Shown here: piece by piece, positions 1-6,976 of the stretch | How the letters are laid out: every line of letters begins with the position of its first letter | Position numbering within the stretch: the stretch's first letter is position 1 | Made by a program: the position numbers and the translations under genes | Notes under the pieces: model-generated | Told to the model about the DNA's origin: nothing | What the model saw: the letters and a program-made list of their open reading frames with translations, nothing else | Database searches by the model: none | Origin: JBCDBH01 sp039184055 | Lineage (GTDB): Bacteria > Acidobacteriota > Thermoanaerobaculia > Multivoradales > J023 | Reading direction: 5' to 3' | Assembly: GCA_039184055.1 (NCBI GenBank) | Contig: JBCDBH010000188.1 | Span: 1 to 11,269 of the forward strand | DNA: 11,269 bases

Positions 1-260
1 CGTGACCAGGAGACGGTCGCCGACGCCGTGGTGGTCGACTTCGAGGATCGCTCGACCCATAGCCGCCGGCTCGCCGCGTATGTCGTTCCGGTTTCGGACG
101 AAGGCGTTGATCTTGCGGCATTGCGCACGATGCTCGATCTGACGACGCTACGCGCGATGCTCGCCGATCGTCTGCCGAGCTACATGGTGCCTTCGGCCTT
201 TGTCGTTGTCGAGCGGATTCCGCTCACCGCCAACGGCAAGGTCGACCGACGCGCCTTGCC
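1..260 (+). other. C-terminal fragment of an adenylation domain
   Basis: The window opens within the mobile C-terminal lobe of an A domain. The stretch LAAYVVP (73-93), the motif LPSYMVP (172-192) and the A10 motif NGKVDR with its catalytic lysine codon at 238-240 are visible. The substrate pocket lies upstream, outside the window, so specificity cannot be read. The lobe carries a short tandem duplication at 109-162 that the two complete A domains lack. Confidence 0.93.
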
Positions 261-3200
261 CGAACCCGATTGGACCGAGACCCGTGGCGAGCGGGTTGTG
301 CCTCGGAACGATCTCGAACAGGTCTTACTGACGATGTGGGCCGATGTGCTCGGGCTCGACGAGGCCGACTTCGGTGTCGACGACGACTTCTTCGCCCTCG
401 GTGGCCACTCTCTGCTCGCCACCCAGGTGGTGTCGCGGATCCGTCACGAGCTCGAGGTCGAGGTCGCTTTACGTCGACTCTTCGAAGCGCCGACCGTCGC
501 CGGGCTCGCGAGCGCAGTCGACGAGGCGCGTGAGGAGCGCCCGGCGCTGCCACCGATCGAAGCTCTCGAACGGCGACCTGATGAAGACGGCACCGTCACC
601 TTCCCCGTCTCCTTCGCACAGGAACGGCTGTGGTTCCTTGCCCGTCTCGAGCCCGACAGCCCGGCGTACCACATCCCCACCCCGGTCCGTCTCCGGGGTT
701 CGGTCGATCTCGATCGCCTGGCCACCGCGCTGCACACCATCGTCGATCGTCACGAATCGCTACGCACCGTCTTTCGCGAGCGTGACGGCGTGCCGATGCA
801 GGTGATCGTGCCGACGCTGAGCGTCGCGCTACCGATCGACGAGGTGGATGAAGACGAGCTGGCGACACGGGTGGCCGACGAATCGAGAACGCCTTTCGAT
901 CTTGCGCGAGGCCCTCTCCTGCGTGCCCGGATCTTCCGGCTCGCGGCAGACGATCACGTGCTGGCGCTCACCGTGCACCACATCGTGTCCGACGGCTGGT
1001 CGACCGGGGTGCTGATCCGCGAGCTCGTGTCTCTTTACGGCAGCGATACCCCACTTGCGCCACTCGTCACGCAAGTGCCGGATATCGCGATGTGGCAGCG
1101 CGATCATCTCGCGGCGCGGCTCGACGAGCAGATCGACTGGTGGCGGGAGCAGCTCGCTGGCGTGCCGGTGCTCGATCTCCCGACCGATCATCCACGACCG
1201 GCGGTGCAAACCTGGGCCGGTGATTCCCTGCCGATCACGCTTCCCGCGCGAGTCGTTACCCCGCTCGACGACCTAGCGCGCGCCGAAGGGGCGACGCCCT
1301 TCATGGCCCTGCTGACGGCGGTTTCGGTTGTGCTCGGTCGCTGGTCGGGCCAAGACGACTTTGCCATCGGTACGCCGATCGCCGGGCGCACCCGAGCTGA
1401 GATGGAGCCGCTGATCGGCTTCTTTGTCAACACCCTGGCCCTGCGGGTCGACCTCGACGGCAATCCGAGCTTTCGCACCCTGCTCGGTCAGATCCGCGAG
1501 ACCACCCTCGGCGCCTACGCCCATCAAGACGTGCCCTTCGAACGTCTGGTCGCGGCGCTCGAACCGGATCGCGATCCGGCCCATCCACCGTTCTTCCAGA
1601 CGGCGGTATCGCTTCAGAACGCACCCTTCGAACGCGTCTCGTTGGGTGACGACGTTTCGGTCGAGCCGGTCACCGGATCGAGCACGACGGCGAAATACGA
1701 TCTCGTCGTGGCGTTGGGGGCTGGTGAAGACGGCGGGCTCGAAGGCACCATCGAGTGGAATACCGATCTCTTCGATCGCTCGACCATCGAACGTCTTGCG
1801 GCGCATCTCCATCACTTGGTCGAACAGGCCGTCGACACCCCCGATCTCCCGATCAGCCGACTGCCGCTCGAGCCGAGCCGTCAGCGTCTCGAATCAATCG
1901 GGCCGCGCACCGACTATCCACGCGATAGCCATCTGATCCAGCAGTTCCTCGGCACGGTCCAGGCCGATCCGGACGGCATCGCTCTGATGTACGAGGACAT
2001 CCGAATCACCCGCGCCGAGCTGGCCCGCCGAGCCCGACTCCAGGCGCGCGCGCTGCAAAAGCGTGGCGTCGGATGGGAAGATCCGGTGGCCCTCTTCGCC
2101 GAGCGGAGCCCCGACATGGTGGTGTCCATGCTGGCGATCCTCGCCAGCGGCGGTTATTACGTCCCGCTCGATCCGACCGACCCCGACGAGCGGCTGACCT
2201 ACATCCTCGACGACACCATGACGCGGGTCGTCGTGGCCGAACCGCGTCTAGCCTCGCGGCTGCCGGCCGAGCTCGAAGTCGTTCCTCTCGACGCCTGGAA
2301 AATCGAAGAAGCCCGTGGAGATGGAGAAGCCGACGACGCCTGGCCCGATACGGGAATCCAGCCCGAATCCCTGGCCTACACCATCTACACCTCCGGCTCG
2401 ACCGGACGCCCCAAAGGCGTCACGGTCACCCATCGCAACGTCCTGCGCCTCGTGATCGAAGCTGGCTACGCCGATCTTGGCCCCGAGCAGACCTTCAGCC
2501 ATCTCGCCTCGCCGGCCTTCGACGCCTCGGTCTTCGAGATCTGGGCGCCGCTGCTCGGGGGCGGACGGCTGGTGCTGCCTCCACCCGGGGCGATGTCGCT
2601 CGAAGACATCGGCGCGCTCCTGTCGCGCCACGAGGTGTCGACCGTCGTGTTCACCACCGGCGTGTTCCATCAGATGGTCGATCATCGTCTCGACGATCTC
2701 CGTGGCGTGCGACGGATGATCATCGGTGGCGAGGCCCTGTCGGTCCGCCACGCTCGTCAGGCCCTCGCCGCGCTCGACGCGACCACCTTGACCAACGCCT
2801 ACGGGCCGACCGAAAACACCTGCATCACCACCTGTTTCACCATGTCTCCCGGCACCCGGCTCGACAGCGCCACGGTGCCGATCGGCACTCCGATCGCCCA
2901 CACCACGGTGTATGTGCTCGACGGCGAGCTGATACCGACCCCGGTAGGGATTCCCGGTGAGCTCTACACCGGTGGCGACGGCGTGGCGCGTGGCTATTTG
3001 CATCGTCCGGGGCTGACCGCCGAGCGCTTCGTGCCGGATCCGTTCGCCACCGAGCCGGGCGCGCGGCTCTATCGTTCGGGGGATCGCGCCCGCTGGCGAG
3101 CTGACCATACGGTCGAATTTCTCGGACGGGTCGATCGCCAGGTCAAGCTGCGTGGCTTCCGCATCGAGCCCGGGGAGATCGAAGCGGCGCTCACCTCGCA

Positions 3201-6200
3201 TCCGGATGTGCGTGCCGCGCTCGCCATGGTGCGCGAAGATCAGCCCGGTGATCGACGCCTGGTGGCCTACGTCGTGCCCGATGCCGGTCACACGCTCGAT
3301 GTCGACAGCGTGCTCGCGCATGTCCGGCCACGCGTACCGTCTTATATGGTGCCGGCCGCCCTCGTCGCGCTCGACGCTTTGCCGCTCAACCGCAACGGCA
3401 AAGTCGATCGCAAGGCGCTTCCCACGCCCACGTGGCACACCACGGGGGAGCGAGTCGCGCCACGCAACGAGCGTGAGGGCGTCGTGCTCGCCATCTGGGC
3501 CGAGGTGCTCAGGCTCGACCCGGAGAGCTTCGGGGTCGAAGATGATTTCTTCGCACTCGGTGGCCATTCCCTGCTCGCCACCCAGGTGGTGTCGCGACTA
3601 CGCGACACGCTCGGCGTCGAGGTTCCGCTGCGACGATTCTTCGAAGCCTCCACCGTCGCCGCCTTGACCCGTTCCCTGGCCGAGGACACCGCCGCCGCGT
3701 TGCCCCCGATCAGGCCTCGTCGCGCCGCCCCCGCGCGAGATGTCATCCCCGCGCCGCTTTCTTTCGCCCAGGAGCGATTGTGGTTTCTCGCCCAGCTCGA
3801 GCCCGACAGCCCGGCGTACCACATCCCGATGCCGGTACGACTTCTCGGACCGATCGATCCGTCTCGCTTGACCGCCGCCGTGCGGGTGATCGTCGCGCGT
3901 CACGAAGCGCTGCGCACTGTTTTTCGTGAAATCGACGGCCTGCCGTGTCAGGTCGTGCGGGCCGAGATGCCGTTCGAGCTGCCGATCGAGACGATCGCCC
4001 CGACCGATCGTGGCCCGACCGACCTCAGGGCGCGAATCGGTGACGAGCTCCGTCAGCCTTTCGACCTCGAAGCGGGTCCGCTGCTTCGTGGCCGTCTTTT
4101 CCGAGTCGCCGAAGACGATCACGTCTTGGTGCTCACCGTGCATCACATCGTCGCCGACGGCTGGTCGTTGAGCGTGTTGATCCAGGAGCTGGTGGCGTTT
4201 TATCGCGATCTCGACACGCGTCTCGAACCACTGACGGTCCAGGTGCCCGACGTCGCGCGGTGGCAACGCGAGCACCTGAAGCCCCGGGTCGACGAGCAGG
4301 TGGTCTGGTGGCGTGAGCGGCTCGCCGGCGTGCCGGTGCTCGAGCTGCCCACCGATCGACCGCGTCCCGCGGTGCAGACCTGGGCCGGTGATGCGATCGC
4401 GATGGACGTCCCGGCACATGTCGTCGAGGCTCTCGAAGCGCTGGCCCACGAGGTGGGTGGCAGTCTTTTCATGGGCTTGGTGACCATCGTGTCGGCGGTG
4501 CTCGCGCGCTGGTCGGGGCAGGACGATTTTGCCGTCGGTACGCCGATCGCGGGTCGTACGCGCGCCGAGCTCGAGCCGCTGATCGGCTTTTTCGTCAACA
4601 CGTTGGTGTTGCGGGTCGATCTGGAGGGTCAGCCGAGCCCACGCGAGCTGCTCACCCGCGTCCGCGACACCACTCTCGACGCCTACGGTCATCAGGACGT
4701 TCCCTTCGAGCGTCTGGTGGCCGAGCTCCAACCCGAGCGCAGTCTCTCGCACCCGCCGCTCTTCCAGGTGATGGTGTCGCTTCAGAACGCGCCGTTCGAT
4801 CGGCAATCCTTGAGCGACGAGGTCACCGTCGAACCGATCGACGGCGGCAGCACGACGGCGAAATTCGATCTTCAGTTCTCCTTCGCGCCGGAAGACGACG
4901 GGCTTCACGCCGTGGTCGAGTGGAATACCGATCTCTTCGAGCGCGGCACCATCAGACGCCTGCTCACCCACGTCGAGCACCTCCTCGAACAGAGCCTGAC
5001 GTATCCCGATCGCCCCTTCGGCCAGCTGGCGCTCGAACCACCCGACGCGCCCCGACCCGTCACCGGCACGACCTCCGACTATCCTCGTGCGTCCAACCTG
5101 GTGATGCAGGCCATGGCAGCCCTGCGCGCCCAACCCGAAAGCGTGGTGCTGATCGCCATCGACGAGGAGGGTCGCTGCGTCGCGATGCGTCGCGGCGAGC
5201 TCGAAGCACGAGCGCGTCGGATGGCGTGGGCGTTGCGCCGTCGCGGGGTGCGAGACGACACCCCGGTGGCGATCTTCGCCCAGCGCTCGGTCGACATGGT
5301 GGTGGCGATGCTGGCGGTGCTCGGCGCGGGTGGCTATTACGTTCCGCTCGACCCGTCCGACCCCGGCGATCGTTTGGCCTTCATGCTCGAGGACACCGGC
5401 GCGCGCGTGGTGATCGCGCCCGAGCCGTGGGCGAGCCGTCTACCTGATGGCTTGGAGGTCATCGGGTTCGACGTGTCCGAGCCCGACGAGGAGACCGCCT
5501 GGCCCGCGGTCGATGTCGGGCCCGACTCGCTCGCCCACATCATCTACACCTCGGGCTCGACCGGTCGTCCCAAGGGTGTGATGGTGACCCATCGCAACGT
5601 TTTGCGGCTGGTGCTCGAAGCCGATTACGCCGATCTCGGTCCCGATCAGGTCTTCGCCCAGCTCTCGTCCCCGGCGTTCGACGCCTCGACCCTGGAGATC
5701 TGGGCGCCGCTGCTCGGTGGTGGGCGTCTGGTGCTGCCCCCACCCGGGGTACTGGCGCTCGAAGATCTCGGCACACTCTTTGCCCGATACGACGTTTCGA
5801 CCCTGTGGCTCACCGCCGGTCTCTTTCATCAGATGGTCGATCATCGTCTCGACGACCTGCGACCGGTGCGCCAAGTGCTCGCCGGTGGTGAAGCCCTGTC
5901 GCGGTCACACGTCGCGCGGGTGCTCGACGAGCTGCCGACGACCACCCTGATCAACGGCTACGGGCCGACCGAAAACACCACTTTCACCACCTGTCATCCG
6001 ATGTCGCCCGGCAGCACGATCGACGGCGCCACGGTACCGATCGGCGCGCCGATCGCCGACACCACCGTCCACGTGCTCGACCGCGATCTCGTGCCGACGC
6101 CGGTCGGCGTGCCCGGGGAGCTCTTGACCGGTGGCGATGGCGTGACCCGTGGCTACCTGAACCGACCGGCGCTGACCGCCGACCGCTACGTGCCCGACCC

Positions 6201-6975
6201 CTTCGCCACCACTCCGGGAGCGCGGCTCTATCGCACCGGTGATCGGGTGCGCTGGCTGGCCGATGGCAGCCTCGAATTTCTCGGCCGGATCGACCGCCAG
6301 ATCAAGCTGCGCGGTTTTCGGATCGAACCGGGGGAAATCGAAGCGGCGCTCAGGACCCATCCCGAGGTCGACAACGCCGTCGTCATCGTGCGCGAAGATC
6401 AGCCGGGTGATCGACGTTTGGTGGCCTATCTCGTCGCGCATCGAGACGACGCCGACGGCGTGCTCGAGCAGGCGACCTTACGTGGCTATCTCGCCCCTCG
6501 TTTGCCGGCCTACATGATGCCGGCGGCCTTCGTGGTGCTCGACGCCCTGCCGCTCAACCGCAACGGCAAAGTCGATCGACGTGCTCTGCCGGTACCCGAA
6601 TGGCGAGCTCCGAACGTCTACGAGCCACCCGCGACCGCCACCGAAGAGACCGTCGCGGCCATCTTCGAGACCGTGTTGGGGATCGACAAAGTCGGCCGCA
6701 CCGACCACTTTTTCACCCTGGGTGGACACTCCCTTCTCGCCACCCAGCTGGTGACCCAGATCCGTGGCCGATTCGACATCGAGCTGCCGCTACGCAAGAT
6801 CTTCGAGGCACCCACCGTCGCCGCCCTGGCGACGACGATCGATGCGCTCGGCGACACCGTCGTACCGGCGCCCGCCGTCGCCGAAGTCGACGAAGAGGCC
6901 GAGAAGAAACGCGCCGTGCAGCGCAAGAAGGGGCGTGGCCGCCTGGCCAAACAGCGCAAGCGGCGGAAGACCTGA
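1..6975 (+). CDS. Non-ribosomal peptide synthetase, 5'-truncated, (A)-T-C-A-T-C-A-T
   Basis: This is a multimodular peptide synthetase that activates amino acids as adenylates, holds them on phosphopantetheine arms and condenses them in order. The frame is open from base 1, so the gene starts upstream; 2324 codons are visible before TGA at 6973. Domains in order: end of an A domain with A10 motif NGKVDR (232-249); T1 with GGHS serine at 409-411; C domain (about 595-1890) with HHIVSDG at 976-996; A domain (about 1915-3430); T2, serine 3568-3570; C domain (about 3755-5040) with HHIVADG at 4141-4161; A domain (about 5085-6600); T3, serine 6730-6732; basic tail. All catalytic motifs look intact. 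Both C domains follow A-T without epimerisation and read like the LCL type. No TE, reductase or E domain is present, so release must occur elsewhere. The peptide product cannot be named. Confidence 0.97.
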   Translation, partial: RDQETVADAVVVDFEDRSTHSRRLAAYVVPVSDEGVDLAALRTMLDLTTLRAMLADRLPSYMVPSAFVVVERIPLTANGKVDRRALPEPDWTETRGERVVPRNDLEQVLLTMWADVLGLDEADFGVDDDFFALGGHSLLATQVVSRIRHELEVEVALRRLFEAPTVAGLASAVDEAREERPALPPIEALERRPDEDGTVTFPVSFAQERLWFLARLEPDSPAYHIPTPVRLRGSVDLDRLATALHTIVDRHESLRTVFRERDGVPMQVIVPTLSVALPIDEVDEDELATRVADESRTPFDLARGPLLRARIFRLAADDHVLALTVHHIVSDGWSTGVLIRELVSLYGSDTPLAPLVTQVPDIAMWQRDHLAARLDEQIDWWREQLAGVPVLDLPTDHPRPAVQTWAGDSLPITLPARVVTPLDDLARAEGATPFMALLTAVSVVLGRWSGQDDFAIGTPIAGRTRAEMEPLIGFFVNTLALRVDLDGNPSFRTLLGQIRETTLGAYAHQDVPFERLVAALEPDRDPAHPPFFQTAVSLQNAPFERVSLGDDVSVEPVTGSSTTAKYDLVVALGAGEDGGLEGTIEWNTDLFDRSTIERLAAHLHHLVEQAVDTPDLPISRLPLEPSRQRLESIGPRTDYPRDSHLIQQFLGTVQADPDGIALMYEDIRITRAELARRARLQARALQKRGVGWEDPVALFAERSPDMVVSMLAILASGGYYVPLDPTDPDERLTYILDDTMTRVVVAEPRLASRLPAELEVVPLDAWKIEEARGDGEADDAWPDTGIQPESLAYTIYTSGSTGRPKGVTVTHRNVLRLVIEAGYADLGPEQTFSHLASPAFDASVFEIWAPLLGGGRLVLPPPGAMSLEDIGALLSRHEVSTVVFTTGVFHQMVDHRLDDLRGVRRMIIGGEALSVRHARQALAALDATTLTNAYGPTENTCITTCFTMSPGTRLDSATVPIGTPIAHTTVYVLDGELIPTPVGIPGELYTGGDGVARGYLHRPGLTAERFVPDPFATEPGARLYRSGDRARWRADHTVEFLGRVDRQVKLRGFRIEPGEIEAALTSHPDVRAALAMVREDQPGDRRLVAYVVPDAGHTLDVDSVLAHVRPRVPSYMVPAALVALDALPLNRNGKVDRKALPTPTWHTTGERVAPRNEREGVVLAIWAEVLRLDPESFGVEDDFFALGGHSLLATQVVSRLRDTLGVEVPLRRFFEASTVAALTRSLAEDTAAALPPIRPRRAAPARDVIPAPLSFAQERLWFLAQLEPDSPAYHIPMPVRLLGPIDPSRLTAAVRVIVARHEALRTVFREIDGLPCQVVRAEMPFELPIETIAPTDRGPTDLRARIGDELRQPFDLEAGPLLRGRLFRVAEDDHVLVLTVHHIVADGWSLSVLIQELVAFYRDLDTRLEPLTVQVPDVARWQREHLKPRVDEQVVWWRERLAGVPVLELPTDRPRPAVQTWAGDAIAMDVPAHVVEALEALAHEVGGSLFMGLVTIVSAVLARWSGQDDFAVGTPIAGRTRAELEPLIGFFVNTLVLRVDLEGQPSPRELLTRVRDTTLDAYGHQDVPFERLVAELQPERSLSHPPLFQVMVSLQNAPFDRQSLSDEVTVEPIDGGSTTAKFDLQFSFAPEDDGLHAVVEWNTDLFERGTIRRLLTHVEHLLEQSLTYPDRPFGQLALEPPDAPRPVTGTTSDYPRASNLVMQAMAALRAQPESVVLIAIDEEGRCVAMRRGELEARARRMAWALRRRGVRDDTPVAIFAQRSVDMVVAMLAVLGAGGYYVPLDPSDPGDRLAFMLEDTGARVVIAPEPWASRLPDGLEVIGFDVSEPDEETAWPAVDVGPDSLAHIIYTSGSTGRPKGVMVTHRNVLRLVLEADYADLGPDQVFAQLSSPAFDASTLEIWAPLLGGGRLVLPPPGVLALEDLGTLFARYDVSTLWLTAGLFHQMVDHRLDDLRPVRQVLAGGEALSRSHVARVLDELPTTTLINGYGPTENTTFTTCHPMSPGSTIDGATVPIGAPIADTTVHVLDRDLVPTPVGVPGELLTGGDGVTRGYLNRPALTADRYVPDPFATTPGARLYRTGDRVRWLADGSLEFLGRIDRQIKLRGFRIEPGEIEAALRTHPEVDNAVVIVREDQPGDRRLVAYLVAHRDDADGVLEQATLRGYLAPRLPAYMMPAAFVVLDALPLNRNGKVDRRALPVPEWRAPNVYEPPATATEETVAAIFETVLGIDKVGRTDHFFTLGGHSLLATQLVTQIRGRFDIELPLRKIFEAPTVAALATTIDALGDTVVPAPAVAEVDEEAEKKRAVQRKKGRGRLAKQRKRRKT
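109..162 (+). repeat. Tandem 27-bp duplication in the first A-domain lobe
   Basis: Two in-frame 9-codon units lie side by side at 109-135 and 136-162 and encode DLAALRTML and DLTTLRAML. By eye they match at 20 of 27 bases and 6 of 9 residues. The two complete A domains in the window have only one such helix before LPxYMxP or its counterpart, so one copy looks like an insertion that lengthens this lobe by nine residues. Confidence 0.7.
300..510 (+). other. Peptidyl carrier domain T1
   Basis: A phosphopantetheine-binding carrier domain of about 70 residues. The core is DDFFALGGHSLLATQVV, and the modified serine codon is at 409-411. The serine is predicted to receive 4'-phosphopantetheine and to present the intermediate to the next C domain. 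The region just after the serine shares 26 identical bases with T2 (412-437 against 3571-3596). Confidence 0.95.
595..1890 (+). other. Condensation domain, LCL-like (first in window)
   Basis: The domain forms the peptide bond between the T1-bound donor and the T2-bound acceptor. Motifs in order are SFAQERLWFL (C1, near 610), RHESLRTVF (C2, near 750), HHIVSDGWS (C3, 976-1002; second His codon 979-981), MWQRDHL (C4, near 1090), GFFVNTLALRVDL (C5, near 1420) and HQDVPFERLVAAL (C6, near 1525). The HHxxxDG motif is intact. The preceding A-T has no epimerase, and the C1 region with AYHIP matches what is known of LCL domains. A dual C/E domain is unlikely because no second N-terminal HHxxxxGD motif is seen. 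Confidence 0.93.
1915..3430 (+). other. Adenylation domain of first complete module, unassigned substrate
   Basis: The core motifs are canonical: SGGYYVPLDP (A2, near 2147), YTSGSTGRPKG (A3, 2386-2418), NAYGPTE (A5, 2794-2814), YRSGDRARW (A7, near 3070), GRVDRQVKLRGFRIEPGEIE (A8, near 3127) and NGKVDR (A10, near 3394). Aligning by eye to the GrsA phenylalanine domain gives pocket residues D-A-F-V-I-G-A-C-I-K. I do not recognise this combination. The leading Asp and the A10 lysine indicate an ordinary alpha-amino acid, and the pocket looks hydrophobic. The 278 position is the least certain because of a three-residue length difference downstream. The A1 motif (ITRAEL) is atypical. Confidence 0.9.
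3470..3690 (+). other. Peptidyl carrier domain T2
   Basis: A carrier domain with core FFALGGHSLLATQVV; the serine codon to be phosphopantetheinylated is at 3568-3570. The sequence closely matches T1 and less closely T3. It accepts the amino acid of the A domain at 1915-3430 and then serves as donor for the next C domain. Confidence 0.95.
3755..5040 (+). other. Condensation domain, LCL-like (second in window)
   Basis: All the main condensation motifs are intact: SFAQERLWFL (near 3760), RHEALRTVF (near 3900), HHIVADGWS (4141-4167; second His codon 4144-4146), RWQREHL (near 4258), GFFVNTLVLRVDL (near 4585) and HQDVPFERLVAEL (near 4690). It should join the T2-bound chain to the T3-bound residue. 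It is a clear paralogue of the C domain at 595-1890, with patches of perfect nucleotide identity, for example 32 bp at 3796-3827 against 646-677. Confidence 0.93.
5085..6600 (+). other. Adenylation domain of last module, probable valine-type pocket
   Basis: The core motifs are GAGGYYVPLDP (A2, near 5325), YTSGSTGRPKG (A3, 5545-5577), NGYGPTENT (A5, near 5953), YRTGDRVRW (A7, near 6229), GRIDRQIKLRGFRIEPGEIE (A8, near 6283) and NGKVDR (A10, near 6562). Alignment by eye to GrsA gives pocket residues D-A-L-W-L-G-G-T-F-K. This differs by two conservative changes from the valine code DAFWIGGTFK of surfactin synthetase, so valine or a similar aliphatic residue is the best guess. The A1 region is divergent (VAMRRGEL in place of the usual LTYxEL). 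Specificity is inferred only. Confidence 0.9.
6625..6835 (+). other. Terminal peptidyl carrier domain T3
   Basis: The last recognisable domain of the synthetase has core FFTLGGHSLLATQLV with the modified serine codon at 6730-6732. It is the most divergent of the three T domains. No releasing domain follows, so the chain on this arm must be taken by a separate thioesterase, a C domain on another protein, or another trans-acting partner. Confidence 0.95.
6835..6972 (+). other. Basic C-terminal tail of the NRPS
   Basis: After T3 the protein continues for about 45 residues: an Ala/Pro/Val-rich linker, an acidic patch EVDEEAE, then a strongly basic end from 6901. By direct count, 14 of the last 24 residues are Lys or Arg, including KKGRGR and KQRKRRKT. 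This is not a recognisable thioesterase, reductase or condensation domain. It could be a docking segment for an acidic partner, a nucleic-acid or membrane contact, or neutral drift. The function is unknown. Confidence 0.85.
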
Positions 6976-6976
6976 G

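Larger units (their letters stand above)
595..6835 (+). repeat. Tandem C-A-T module duplication, period about 3.16 kb
   Basis: The C-A-T module at about 595-3690 recurs at about 3755-6835. Besides protein similarity there are scattered perfect DNA matches: 32 bp (646-677 and 3796-3827), 25 bp (1751-1775 and 4916-4940), 29 bp (2668-2696 and 5827-5855) and 31 bp (3380-3410 and 6548-6578). Offsets of 3150 to 3168 show only small indels. The identity patches fall on conserved motifs but extend over synonymous positions, which suggests duplication or gene conversion rather than selection on protein alone. Such repeats can also cause assembly errors. Confidence 0.85.

Noticed and set aside
2073..2960. 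A 295-codon plus-strand frame overlapping the first complete A domain
   Set aside because: It is Arg/Ser/Pro-rich out-of-frame reading of the A domain, which is intact in its own frame without a frameshift.
2248..5133. Long minus-strand open frames inside the NRPS gene (439 and 511 codons)
   Set aside because: They mirror conserved NRPS motifs in the opposite frame, show no recognisable domain, and are expected antisense shadows of high-GC coding sequence.
6835..6972. A degenerate thioesterase after the last T domain
   Set aside because: Only about 45 residues remain, with no GxSxG motif and a polybasic composition.
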